Source: Diatrype stigma (taxonomy: Eukaryota > Ascomycota > Sordariomycetes > Xylariales > Diatrypaceae). From it: a stretch of 64,000 nt of DNA. Every line of letters starts with the position of its first letter. Position 1 is the stretch's first letter. The DNA lies in contig JAKJXP020000050.1 in NCBI GenBank assembly GCA_022225965.2, positions 248,001 to 312,000 of the forward strand, in the 5' to 3' direction. A model generated the notes under the pieces. It saw only the letters and a list, made by a program, of their open reading frames with translations, made no database searches and was not told the DNA's origin. Positions 12,383 through 23,500 of this stretch are shown piece by piece. A program made the translations under genes and the position numbers.

Positions 12383-13100
12383 GTGCCTAGATGGCGAGGA
12401 GTGGGGGCAGCTGCTGAACAAATGGAAGGGGATGACGATGACGAAGCATGACGATACCACCGCCTCCCCCAAAGAAAGAGGATGGGCGGAGAGAAAGAAT
12501 AATTCCTCTGGTATTATTACAGAGTGCGTTTAGACAGATTAATACCCCACGGAATGTATGCCACAGGAGTGGTGCATACTACATGTTTATATATGTTGCA
12601 AAGGCACTACAATGAGGGAAAAAGGAAGCTGTATTAATGAAGGTTGTGAAGCTGAAGGAAATCAGCTTCTGCTGCTCTAGGCTAAATACTCTGCGCTAGG
12701 CTGCTAGTGCAACAATATATATGTATACTGAACCAGGAGGATACAAGAGAAAACATTTATAATGAACCATTTACCCATCCAAATTCTCATAATCTAGCTC
12801 AGGATACGATAAATCAGTACACATTTGGTTCTGCCTCGGTCAACATATTATCAAGAGTTTGGTTGCCCGGAGTGATATAATGGGATCCACTCAGACCCCT
12901 ATACCCCTATACCCCCTTTCCCTACCCCCTGCGCTCCTTCGTAATCACTACGTAATTACCAGAAGCTAGTCGAAAGCTGCTTGAAATAGACGGAGGTATA
13001 TATATTAAGAAAGTTATAGTTATAATTTGCAATTAATAAAGATAAAAGGCGGTTGGTTATAAACCTCTTCTTATTTCAGGATTTATAAAACATTAATAAA
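12383..13100. other. 3' flank grading into AT-rich DNA
   Basis: Normal composition until about 13000, then a rapid shift to AT-rich sequence. No gene seen. Confidence 0.5.
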
Positions 13101-13200
13101 TAAATTAATTTACGGGTTTAAAAAGGTTTCATATTATAACCTGCCATTTATAATAACAACAATTAATAATTTAATTAGCTTTATAACCGCGCCGCCGCTT
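13101..13200 (+). repeat. Repeat A1 (left end of split direct repeat)
   Basis: About 100 bp, sharing the order of motifs TAAATTAATTTACG, a TTTATAATAA run and TTTATAACCGC with 17450-17550. Most mismatches in the aligned part are C/T or G/A. Similarity fades beyond about 13200, whereas A2 continues to 17667, so either A1 is shortened or the outer part of A2 has diverged. Confidence 0.65.
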
Positions 13201-13288
13201 TATTTCGAATTTTAATTTAAATCCTTTATAAGTATTTCCTAAATTCGATTCATTAATTGATTATTATTTATTTATAAATTCCGATATA

Positions 13289-13588
13289 ATGGATCTTAAC
13301 GATATCCCTGCATCCATTTTTGCCATTCAAAACGCGCTTTCAGAAATCGTCGCCGCAGGCATCGAAAAACGCATAACGCGGTCTTTATTAAAGGTACCGG
13401 CGGCTTTTAATACAGTATTAAAAACCGATACCGTCGATTTCCTGCTACCGGCCGTAAGGCTTATAAAAAAATTACGCATAAATACGACTAACGAATTTTC
13501 CGAATCCGTTTTTTCGGCCGAAAAGCTCGACCTTTATAAATGCCGGCTTAAAATACGTAAAATCGAATTAAAAAAGCAAAAGCTATAA
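13289..13588 (+). pseudogene. Surviving ORF1 fragment of the YR retroelement
   Basis: A 99-codon frame starts with MDLNDIPASIFAIQNALSEI shortly after repeat A1 and ends with a lysine-rich tail (RKIELKKQK). It is less AT-rich and keeps more CpA than the rest of the element. In Ngaro/PAT elements the first ORF is Gag-like; that assignment here rests on position alone, since no zinc knuckle is visible. It could be the intact N-terminus of a Gag whose remainder has been destroyed by stops. Confidence 0.45.
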
Positions 13589-15089
13589 AACAAAATAATC
13601 CGCCGGCATTACGAAAAAAAAACCCAAAAACGTAATCCGAATTTAAATAACGAAATTAATAAATATCCTAACATTATAATAAATACCGCAAATATATTTC
13701 CGAATATAAAAATACGTTACGTAATATAAATATTTAAATTTAAATTTAAATTCTTAAATTTAATTAAGTTCCGAATTAACGTTTATTCGAAAACGCAAAA
13801 CGAAATTTTAAACGTCCGTATCGTTAATTCCGAATTTCGGTTCGTTTTTAATATCGAAAAGATTTCTTATTACGGTCCCGACTTATATTTTTTTTTTTAA
13901 TATTTCGCCCGATATATGGAAATTTACGTCCGTTTTTTTTTAATATATCTAAACGTATAAATAAACATAATACGTTTCGCCGAATATATAACGAAATATA
14001 AATAAGCCTACCGAATAAAATACATATTTATATACGTAATGGTTTACATAATTTTCGTAATAAATTTCGGCCATAACGTAACGAAATAAAAAAACGAAAA
14101 GCCGGATTAAATTAACGAATCCTTTTTTTTTAACGCTTTTAAAACATATAACGAAAACGCTTCGGCGCCGCTTAAAGCCCGAAAAACCTTTTAAAGAAAT
14201 ACTTGCCGCAATTGGAATAAAAGCGAATATATTCGAAAGGCTTTCGGTAATAAATACAAAAAGCCCCATAAATGCCTTAATTATAACGAAAATTATAAAA
14301 TAACGAAATGCAATAGCAAATCCGAATAAAATTCGAATATTATTACGTTTGGCTTTAATAATTCGCCCGTAATATCGAAAAATCCGGAAATAATTTAATT
14401 ATTCGTTCGAATACGTAATTTTTTTCCGGTTAAGCCGGATATTAATATATCCCTTTTTTTCGAAATCTTCTTTATAAGCGAAGGTTTTTTCCGGGATTTG
14501 CCGTTTTTTTTAATCGCCGAAAAATAAAAGGCCGCTTTCGGGCGTTATTTCGAAAAACTTTTTATTTTAATCGACGGCATATTTATATACGGCGCTTAAT
14601 TCGATTATACGTAATAATCCTTACCGATAATTTCCGAAAACTTTGCAATAACTTACGAAAATTCGGCGGTAATTTAATAACAATTAAAGGGCGACTTTAT
14701 ATTTGGCCGTATCGCTTTCGTTTCGTTTTTTTTACCGTCCGGCTTCGTTTTTTTTTTATTCGGTTTCGTATTAAAACCGGACGGAAAATAACGCAAAATA
14801 TATCACTTTTTTATTTTCCGAAAGATTCGATTAACGATTAAATTTCGGAAATAAATGCTATATTTAAATATATTACGATCGAAAACGTTTTCGATTTCGT
14901 ATGCCGTTCCGGTAAGGAATTTCTTTTCGTTAAGAAAAACCTTAAAAACGCGTTTCGCATAATATCCGTAACGGCATCGTAACGTCGGCTATTCGACTTT
15001 AAATAACGCGAAAGGTTTTATTATAAAAACTGCTTTTTATTCGGCTTTTATACGGCTTTGTATTTATTTAATTTATTTGCAAAAGTTCT

Positions 15090-17055
15090 TTATTAAATGT
15101 TTTCCGTATTGCTTATCGAAATATTAATCGTTTATTATTTCGACGACTTTATTTTCGTATTTTCCTTCGGAAAAATCGCGATTCCGTTATATTTCTTTTA
15201 TAACAAATTAATTACCGCGTTAAAAATTTTCCCGAATCCTAAAAAAAACGGCTAAAATACGACTTTCGAAATTCTCGAAATCGAAATCGATATAACGTTA
15301 ATAAACGCCCGCTTATTAAAACGGAAACTTACGAAAACTAATAAATTAATTACCGATGCCCTTATTATAGGCATTTTTTCCGGCCGTTAAGCCAAACGGA
15401 TCGCCGGCTTTTTAAGCTTTTACGTAACAGTAATGCCCTTAAATAAATCCTTTTTATACGGAATTTAAGGCTTTTTCGTTTTTATATGCAATTTACGTTT
15501 ATAATGTCCGTTTAATAGCGGCGCCGTAAAGGATTTACGATAATAAAAAAATTCCTTTCGGAATTTTAATGGCATTTATTTATTAATAAATTCGAACCGG
15601 ACGGTTTTTTATTTATTTACGGATTTTTCGAAATCCGCATTCGGAAGCTTTTAATACCGCAAAAGCCCGGCCTAAAAAAGTTAACATATAAATTTGCTTA
15701 TTCCGGTTATTTAAGCCTTTTATTGCTTATTTAGCAAAAACGAATTGCAATTTTTAATTAATATTTTCGAATTAATTATAATTTAAAAAGCCTTTTTATT
15801 ATTCGGTTTAATATAAATATACGGCACGATTATCGTATATATCGATAATATAACGGCCTAATACGGCTTATTTAGCTTTAAAATAAAAACGACCTTTTTA
15901 ATAAATGCTTTTCGTAACGTTTTCGTTCGTTCGGCGAAATTTAATATTAATCTTATAACGATATATATATTATCGGCCGAAAATACATTTGCGGATGCAT
16001 TTTTTCGACGAAATTAATAATCGATTATTAATTTATGCCTTAATTAGCAAACGCTTATAATATTAAGCCCTTAAATAATTTCGTAATACGAATATCGCGA
16101 ATTTTTTTTAATAAGGATTACGTAAGGTTATTTTAAACCGGACTCGTTTCGAATATTTAAAAAACCTATAACATAACGATACGTTCGTATAAATTATAAT
16201 ACTAACGGTACGTATTTATATCGTAATCGGTAATAATAATTATTTTTTTAAAATAAATATTTAATCGAATTTTCGGCCGAATATAAAACCGGCTTTAAAG
16301 CTTTATAATAAAGAAATACCTAATATTTATATATTCGATATACGTTAATATAAATTACGATATAATAATTTTCGAAAATGCATATATAAAACGTTTAATA
16401 TAAAAAGCGAAATATTTATTTTTATACGAACCGGTACGAACCGAAAAAAAGCTTTCCATTTTTAAAGCTACGTTTTAGCGATTCGTTAATTCCGAAACGA
16501 CGGCGGGCGAAAATTCCGGAAATACATTTACGATTAATGCCGCTTTTATAACGGCATAAATAAATTTCCTTTATTTAAGCGAAATTATATATACCGAAAC
16601 CGACGCCGGCGATTTGGTTCGGTATAAATACGAAAAGCTTTTTTTATTTTACGTTATTCTTTTTAAATGGAAAAATTATTTTCGGTTATTTTTCCGGTTT
16701 AATAAAACGGACCGGAATAAAAACGAAATAATCCTAATAATAAGGGTTATAAGCGATATTATATGCCTTTATTTTTATATAACCAAATAGTTACGATAAG
16801 GTTTAAATTTCGAATATAATTTAAACCAATAATTTTTATTTCGCTTACGAAGCGGCGCTTTTATTTGCGAATGCGTTTTTGCCGCATTCCGGGCCCGCTT
16901 AATACGAATCGGAATTCCTTTTAATACGTATTCGAATTATAGCTTTTGCCGAAAAGCCGCATAATACGTTTTCGATTTCGGCATAAACGAAAAAAACATT
17001 AAGCTATTAAATAAATAATTTTTTAATACCGTATGCCGATATTATAAAACGTTTT
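15090..17055 (+). pseudogene. RT - RNase H - tyrosine recombinase remnant
   Basis: Conceptual reading of the + strand, with stops read through, gives a polymerase palm motif YYFDDF (15133-15150; the usual form is YLDDF), a downstream RNase H end motif NTFADAFFR (15982-16008; usual NxxADxLSR) in the same frame, and, in another frame, a recombinase region. The recombinase part has a DAGDLVRY segment around 16600, SFCRKAA (usual HSFRRGAA) at 16941-16961 and a YYKTF nucleophile region near 17037-17050. The replacement of the box-II His by Tyr and the Arg-to-Cys/Lys changes fit RIP transitions. No intact protein can be made. Confidence 0.75.
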
Positions 17056-17160
17056 TAATAAGTCTTTTATATTTATAACGTTATTTCGTATACGAATAAT
17101 CGAAAACGAATTAATAATTTTTTTTTCATATTTAAAAAAAAATAATAAATAAAATAAATT

Positions 17161-17449
17161 AAATGGCTTTAAGCCGGCCGTAAAAATAACTTTCGGTTAT
17201 TTTTACGAATGCTATAATATCTTTATATAAAGAATTCGCATAAATCGTTATAAGCCGTTTTTATAATATTTTTATTCGAAAATACCGTTTAAATAATTAA
17301 AAACGGCCTTTATAAACGTAATAATAATTTTACGAAGCATTACGTAATAACGCTTTTTAAACGTTATAACGGCCGGTTTTTAAAAGGATTTATATTATTA
17401 ATATATTATTTTAATATTTTTTAATTAAATTTTTAAAATAATTTATAAA
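17161..17449 (+). repeat. Repeat B1
   Basis: A direct repeat of 17668-17956 (constant offset 507 from AAGCCGGCCG to the ATTTATAAA end). B1 is the more heavily RIP-mutated copy, for example GTAAAAATAACTTTCGG against GCAAAAATAGCTTTCGG in B2. Confidence 0.8.
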
Positions 17450-17667
17450 TAAATTAATTTACGAATCCAAAAGGATTTTATATCGTAACTTATTATTTAT
17501 AATAATAATAATTAATAATTCGATTAATTTTATAACCGCATTATCGTTTTTTCCGTTTATTGTTTTTATTAATACTTATGGTTATAACGAATTAAAAAAA
17601 AAGGATTTTAATAAAGGAAATATTAATAAGGAAGTTATTTATAAGTTTTAATTTATTTATACGTATA
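17450..17667 (+). repeat. Repeat A2 (between B1 and B2)
   Basis: The first ~100 bp repeat 13101-13200. The remaining ~120 bp has no clear partner at the left end. Its position exactly between the two B copies gives the B1-A2-B2 order expected of split direct repeats. Confidence 0.65.
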
Positions 17668-17956
17668 AAACTATTTTAAGCCGGCCGCAAAAATAGCTTT
17701 CGGTTATTTTTACGAACGTTATAATATCCTTACGTAAAGAATCCGTATAAGCCGTTATAAGCCGCTTTTATAATACCCTTATCCGAAGGCATTGCTTAAA
17801 TAGCTAAAAGCGGCCTTTACGAACGCAATAACAGCCTTACGAAGCGCTACGCAACAGCGCTTTCCGAGCGTTATAACGGCCGGCCCCTAAAGGGGCTTAT
17901 ATTACCAATACATTATTCCAATACCTTCTGATCGAATTCCTGAAGTGATTTGTAAA
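17668..17956 (+). repeat. Repeat B2 (right end of element)
   Basis: The copy of B next to unique DNA. It keeps far more G and C than B1. Similarity to B1 stops abruptly after GATTTGTAAA at 17956, which I take as the right boundary of the element. Confidence 0.8.
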
Positions 17957-18977
17957 ATGACGATAACGGTATGCATTACCTTTCCTAGTTTTGCGTTTGT
18001 TGGAATTCACTTATAGCACGTACGCACAGCAGCAGCAAAGCCCCGTAGATACGTCGGGTAAGACGTATGAAATAAAGAAGTCCCTTGAATTCTAACAAAT
18101 ACGCATACGCATCCGTCCGTCCGACCAGCCATCCAGCCACAGGTTCACCGACCATGTCCCTACTTATCAGAACATCTCACAAAAGCAACAAGGCACCCTT
18201 TATCCATGTCGTGTATGAATGAAGTTCGCCGGTACTCCCCATTAATCAACCATCCTTCGAACCCTTTAGTAAACCGAATCGTTGCCACTCCCCTCTCTTC
18301 GGAACAAGTCTTTCCCCTCATGTCTGTAAAGACCGGGAATGGACGACATAAAATCTAAAACGCCCGCCTGTAATGAAGTAGAAGATCTGGATTAAGGAAA
18401 GGCACAACACGCACGCTCTCCTGCATACTCTCCTGAGACATCTTCGAAATACGATCTACTGCATGATCTCTCTACCTTCTCATCCCCACGCCGGGCACGG
18501 TCCAGTTTCGAGACCCTTAGGAGTGAGAACTTGTTCTTAAGCCCCCAGATGCAAGGGAACTTGCTGATGTGTGTGCGCGCGATTTGATAGGTCGAGAATG
18601 TGTTTATGTGCAAAAATGCCAGTCCCGAAAGGAAGTCTAAACGGGTATCAATAATGGTACGAGAATATTGCAAGTGTGACCTCCAACCCCCAGGTCCATT
18701 GCTTGTCCAATCTAAGTTTCCGTGATGTATCTTAACACCTGAGCATCTGCGATAAGCAAAGTCAAGGTCTCTTTCACCCTTGGCCCCACAACCGACACGC
18801 TCTTCAGCAGCCTTGCGCCCTGTCACATTTCTGCGACAGGAAGCAGCAGAACTCATCGTTTCTGATTATTAAGAACCAGGCTACTGGTCTTTTGCGCGTG
18901 CAAAATCGGACAGGAAAACCTGTTGCACAAATCAAGTTCCGTGTAGAATCTTCGTATTATTGGTGTTCTCCGTTGAT
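17957..18977. other. Region 3' of the cyclin gene
   Basis: Normal composition. A 154-codon minus-strand frame (18392-18856) starts about 120 bp downstream of the cyclin stop and is more likely within its 3' untranslated region than a gene. Confidence 0.4.
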
Positions 18978-20554
18978 TCATTCCGGCTTTGCAGCAGGGC
19001 GCGAACGCTGTGCAACAACTTCTCGAGCGTAGAATTCCACTAGCATTGTGGCGTATGCTTCTAGGTCTTCTACTGGTACGGCGAGACGGAAGTCGTTCAA
19101 AATAAGGAACTGTAACTCGAGATGGTTGAGCTCAGCTAGTGGTAGACCACCGACCTATAAATGCCGTTAGTATGAAATAGTGAAGTCAAGACAAATATGC
19201 AATGAAGACGAAGAGTGTAAAGCCCCATCCATTGCTGGTACAGATGTTGATTGCGACTTACCTTGGCATATCTCGAATTTGTGTAGAACACATCCGAGAA
19301 GAACTTGCTAGCGCAGGTAACACCGGCAATGATTAAGCGGTGTATGTTGAAGCTGTCGGCTACAAAGTATGTTGCCGGTGCAGCATGTGGTGAAGCCGTT
19401 CCCTTCCCACCGGAGTTCGGGTCGACGCCTTTTTCATCTTCATCGTCGACAAGATCAGAGCTAGCTTCATAAGTTCCCTCGCCCTGGTTGTCCCGCATTT
19501 CTGTGTCGAAATTCTTGTTCGCTTGGCCTGATGTTGTGGTCTGCGTCGCTTGTGTCTGCGCCTGCCGTCGTTCTTCCTCTGCCTTCATGACCAAATTGTT
19601 GATTCGCTCCGTCATGCGGTCGAAGTATACAAGAAGACTCAGGAAGACCTCGTATGTGGTGGGACAATACTTATGTATCCGGCTGAGATAGCTCAGAATG
19701 GTAATGGCCGGGACATTCTTTCCATGGAAGGCTAGAACGGAGCTACTCAAAGGACTCATTGAGTTCCCGTCAGTGTTGTGGTTAGCAGCCGCGTGTTGGT
19801 GGGCCGCATTCCGATGAAGGGCGTCATGTTGCAAATCGTTGGTCGTGGTGATCTTAGTGAGGAGCGCAGCGACCATTTCGATGATATCGCTGATGGGCAT
19901 TTCGCTAATCTCATACTTCATGGCCTGCAACGGTGTATCGTTCAAGATGCCCGGTCCATCACCGCCATTCATCAGTTCTGCCTTGGCCAAAGTTTGTACA
20001 TGGGCAAGATCCTTCACAACCACGGTATGGCATTGCGGAGAAGCGGGACTGTAAGGAATAGTTTGCGGCGCCGAAGATCTATATGCTTCAGAGTCAGGGG
20101 AGGGTTGGTGTTGAGTCGGCGTGGGCGTGGGAACGGACGCTGCTGCAGTTGTGGTACTTGTCTGAGTCTGCGAGGCCATCTGGCTTGCCGCAGGACTGGT
20201 AGCATTCTGGGTATCTGTACCGGCGGAGGCTGGATCCGATGCGGACGAAGACGAGTCGGGCGGGGAGGGAAGTCGGGAGACACCAGGGTTGGGAGATCCT
20301 GGTTTCTGTTCACCGGTGACGGTAGACTCCCAGGGTCGCTTTGATGGCGTCGCGCTCGGTACTGTTTGCCGAAAATGTGTCGAGGATGCTGGAGAGCGGG
20401 CCCTCTGGGTGGGTACCTCACGAGGTCTATTCCTGGATTCCGGTATATATGAATCGCATGGGTGGGAATGCTCGCGCGGTAAGCCCGAAGGTGATATTAT
20501 GTTGTGGTGGAATCGCGAATGATCCGAAACGTAGTCTCCGATTACGGCAGCCAT
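18978..20554 (-). CDS. preg: PREG/Pho80-type cyclin, regulator of phosphate response
   Basis: Exon 1 is 20554-19262 and exon 2 is 19154-18978. They join in phase to 489 aa, close to the length of Neurospora PREG. The N-terminal ~170 residues are low-complexity Ser/Thr/Pro/Gln. The conserved part runs from AKAELMNGGDGPGILNDTPL through MPISDIIEMVAALLTKITTTND and the cyclin box segment FHGKNVPAITILSYLSRIHKYCP...FLSLLVYFDRM. After an acidic linker come FNIHRLIIAGVTCASKFFSD and the exon-2 segment VGGLPLAELNHLELQFLILN. These are hallmarks of Pho80/PREG cyclins, which pair with a Pho85/PGOV CDK to restrain the phosphate-starvation transcription factor. The intron is GTAAGT...TATAG. The first ATG is used; a long 5' leader is possible because the upstream 6 kb is empty. 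A paralogous Pcl cyclin is the main alternative. Confidence 0.85.
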
Positions 20555-23500
20555 ATCATCGTTTTGCAGTCGTTGACAGCACGATGAGCGCGGAAACGGT
20601 GATTGGGCTGGGGAAGAAAGGTAAGAAGCACCTGTTCACAGTGGGAGTTGCCCATGTCAGTAAATGATCCTAGATCTTCTGCAAATATTGATAAAACAGG
20701 CTGGGATGTCTGTACAAAGTGACGAGTAACTAGAGCAAATAAAATAGATACAATGCAAGCTTCAGGCAACAACGCTCGCGGCCCAAGGCAGCGCCACAAT
20801 GGAAGAATGTTGAAAGACAAGGCTTTTCATGTTTCCTCAGGTATGCAATACAAGTTTACAGTCAAGTAGTACAAATGACGTCTAAGGTAAGCTGACCGAC
20901 GCTGTCCATTGTTCGCATTGAATGGGCAGATTGAGTACAGGAGTACAAGTACTCCTTCCATCCAGATATTCTGGCACAGAGAGGTGCAAATGGACGAACG
21001 TGGCCGACAGATGATACCTCGGTAATACTTTATCAATCAAGAAGGGTGGCTGATGATAACAACGCAGGGAGCCATTGGCATCATTGCCTATCTTTGCTTG
21101 CTGGATGCTGGCGCTTTGGTATAAAGAGAAACATGGTGCTCGCCTGACTTCACAGCAGCGGTTTGTGCGCGAACCAATAAGTATCACGTTTATGTGTTCA
21201 TCTTCCCCTCTCCTCTTTCTGGATTTCCTCTGGAACTTACGAAGATCATCCGGAAGAGAGGTAAGGTGGAAACAGAACGAGGAAGACACGAGGACTTAAC
21301 GGGAGATGAGGATGACAGAAATGAAGAGACGGCACAATGTCCGCATTATTGAATGACCCTCTGGATAAATATGAAAGATCATCGCGACCAGGGGAAGGGG
21401 GGGGGGGGGCAGCAAAACGGGAGACGCCAACGCGAGCAGAACAGAAGAGATGTTGTGGGCTTACCTGTGCTGACGTGACGTAGATGATGTCAATAGGCAA
21501 TTAAGCAGGACAGTGCGCGCGCACAAGACAAATATCGTCGCCGTCAAATAAGATGCGACCGTGTGCCTGCCTCTGTCCTCTAGTAGATCAGTCAAGATCA
21601 CCAGCGGGAATTAATATAAAGTAGGTAGTAGTAGGAATAACAATAATGGTTGTAGTAGTAAGACAGAAACCCGGCGAAAAGACTTGGAGAGAATATGGCG
21701 TCGCAATGATTCAATCAATCAAAAATGACAACAACGACGATAACAACAATGACGACTCTTTGGGGATATGTCTGGTCGATTCGATCGTCGCAGCCCGGAT
21801 AGTGTTGTTGGAGGGGGGAAATGTCGTCTCGTATGTGATGGCGACAGGAAGAGACAGGCGGCTGGACGATGGGAAAAGACACGACAGCGACGAAGAGGTG
21901 GCGGGTGGCGGATGGGGACTGGGGGGAGGGGAAGAGCCGAGTGGGTGTGGTGGTACTCTAGAGTCTAGAGGTCTGTATGTATGTATGTAGTATGTAGGTA
22001 GGCAAGTAAGGTATTATTAAAGTTTGCGGTTCGGTGGTTCGTGATCCTCCTCAGTTGGCGTTAGGTTAGGTTATGGTTAGGTAGAAATCAAGAAACTGCC
22101 CAGAAATCCCGAATATGAGTGCTGGGTCCAGGCAAGCGCAGGGTGCTTGTTTGGCGCAGTGCTTATATTCCAGTACTACTACTTGTGCTTTGCGCCAGGG
22201 CTCAGGCTGCTGTCGCTGTGACTGCCACTGATTGCCAGGGTGCCAGACCAGGAAGAGGGCTGGAGTTTAGAGTTTAGAGCTAATTGGGCGGTCAAGGGTG
22301 TCAGGTAGACAGCGCCATGCGCCTGTACCTAGACTGCAGTTCAGTGTCCAGGCTGCCAGGGTCTAATAGTACACCAGGAGAGTGGGGGGAGGCGAGACGA
22401 GACGAGACGAGACGGTGGTTTCTGTCAAAATGTGGCGGCGCTGCCCGCGGGTACGAGGCGAAATCAACTGTGTGTTACACACGACCGTGGCTCTTACACA
22501 TGAACTTGGTATAAACTAGCTTGCTAGGTAATTAACTCATGAGTTAAGCTGCGCCGGCGATGATATATAGCCTCTGCGTCTTAACTATAACTTACTTGGC
22601 TGTTCTAGAACTTCTACTACAACTGTGTATATTTCATGTTAAACGTCAGTCCGGCCTGATCAGTGACACGAACGAACACCCAGACCGTCCAGATCGCCTC
22701 TAATGTACTACAAATCCAGTGATTGCAGGGTTGAAAACCATCGAGAATGGCAGAGGCGAGATTACGATCTTTGCTCAAGCGTGGGCGCGATAAGGACGCG
22801 GATTGGCTCCTCGATGCGACCTAGACTACCTAGCCCGATAATTATAAATAGACAAAACGCAACACGTACCAGAAGCTCAGACCACAGGCTATCTAGGTCT
22901 TCGATGCAAGCATTGATTCATGCTGGCACACTAGGTACCTAGGTGGCGCAAAATATACATTCAGGACCGTGATCTCCTGCGGTTCAATATCACCAACCGG
23001 TTCCGTACTGTTACTAGGGGAAATCGTAGCTGGTCTGCTGGTGTAGCAAGTCATGTAGTCAGTCAACTACTCAAGTCTAACATTAATAGATCAAAAAAAC
23101 TGTCTCCAGCAGGATCGGAAGAGGAAAAGTTTGGAGATCTCGCCACAAGAGATCAGGGCTATAATCAAGTTATATCTGGGGATTGAAGAGGGGTACATAT
23201 ACATACAGGCAGATATGTCAAAACTGACTCAAAAGAAGAGTGGGAGAGTGGGAGCTTAGGCGGGCAGGCGGGGTACACACGCAGCACACGGCAGGATAGG
23301 GGTTAGTGACGACGATGAAGAAGACCTATGATGCTTTCTTGCTGGTGATGTGCTGCGGAGGTTACATTTACTTCCTGATTCAGGTTGGAACCCCTCCCAA
23401 CGAGGTAGTGAGTGCTCTACAGCAATGTCATCGGCCTACTAATCCAAGATATCTATCCAAGATGCTTATCTCTCCCCCCTCTCCCCCTCTTCCACAGACC

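Larger units (their letters stand above)
13101..17956 (+). mobile_element. RIP-degraded Ngaro/PAT-like (DIRS-order) tyrosine-recombinase retroelement
   Basis: This ~4.86-kb AT-rich element has the arrangement A1 - coding - B1 - A2 - B2. Part of A (13101-13200) recurs at 17450-17550, and B (17161-17449) recurs directly at 17668-17956, offset 507. Such split direct repeats are characteristic of PAT and Ngaro elements, which lack classical LTRs and target duplications. Three remnants lie in order on the + strand: an RT active-site motif, YYFDDFIFVF, at 15133-15162; an RNase H end motif, SAENTFADAFFR, at 15973-16008 in the same frame as the RT; and a tyrosine-recombinase box, YSFCRKAA, at 16938-16961, followed by a CRYYKTF tyrosine near 17040. 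RT plus RNase H plus YR without an integrase defines the DIRS order. Many stops show it is dead. The differences I compared between the two B copies are mostly transitions of RIP type. Confidence 0.8.

Noticed and set aside
13949..14269. 106-codon minus-strand frame inside the YR retroelement
   Set aside because: AT-rich hydrophobic reading antisense to the element; a by-product of RIP composition.
13101..17956. Reading the 13-18 kb element as a Gypsy LTR retrotransposon or a Crypton
   Set aside because: Repeats are not two terminal LTRs, no integrase is seen, and an RT is present (absent from typical Cryptons); the split repeats plus recombinase box fit the DIRS order better.
18392..18856. 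154-codon minus-strand frame downstream of the cyclin
   Set aside because: It starts about 120 nt after the cyclin stop on the same strand and has no recognisable content, so it is more likely 3' UTR.
21646..21990. 114-codon + frame with Asn/Asp and Gly runs
   Set aside because: Composition follows local (AAC/GAC)n and GGGG sequence; no motif.
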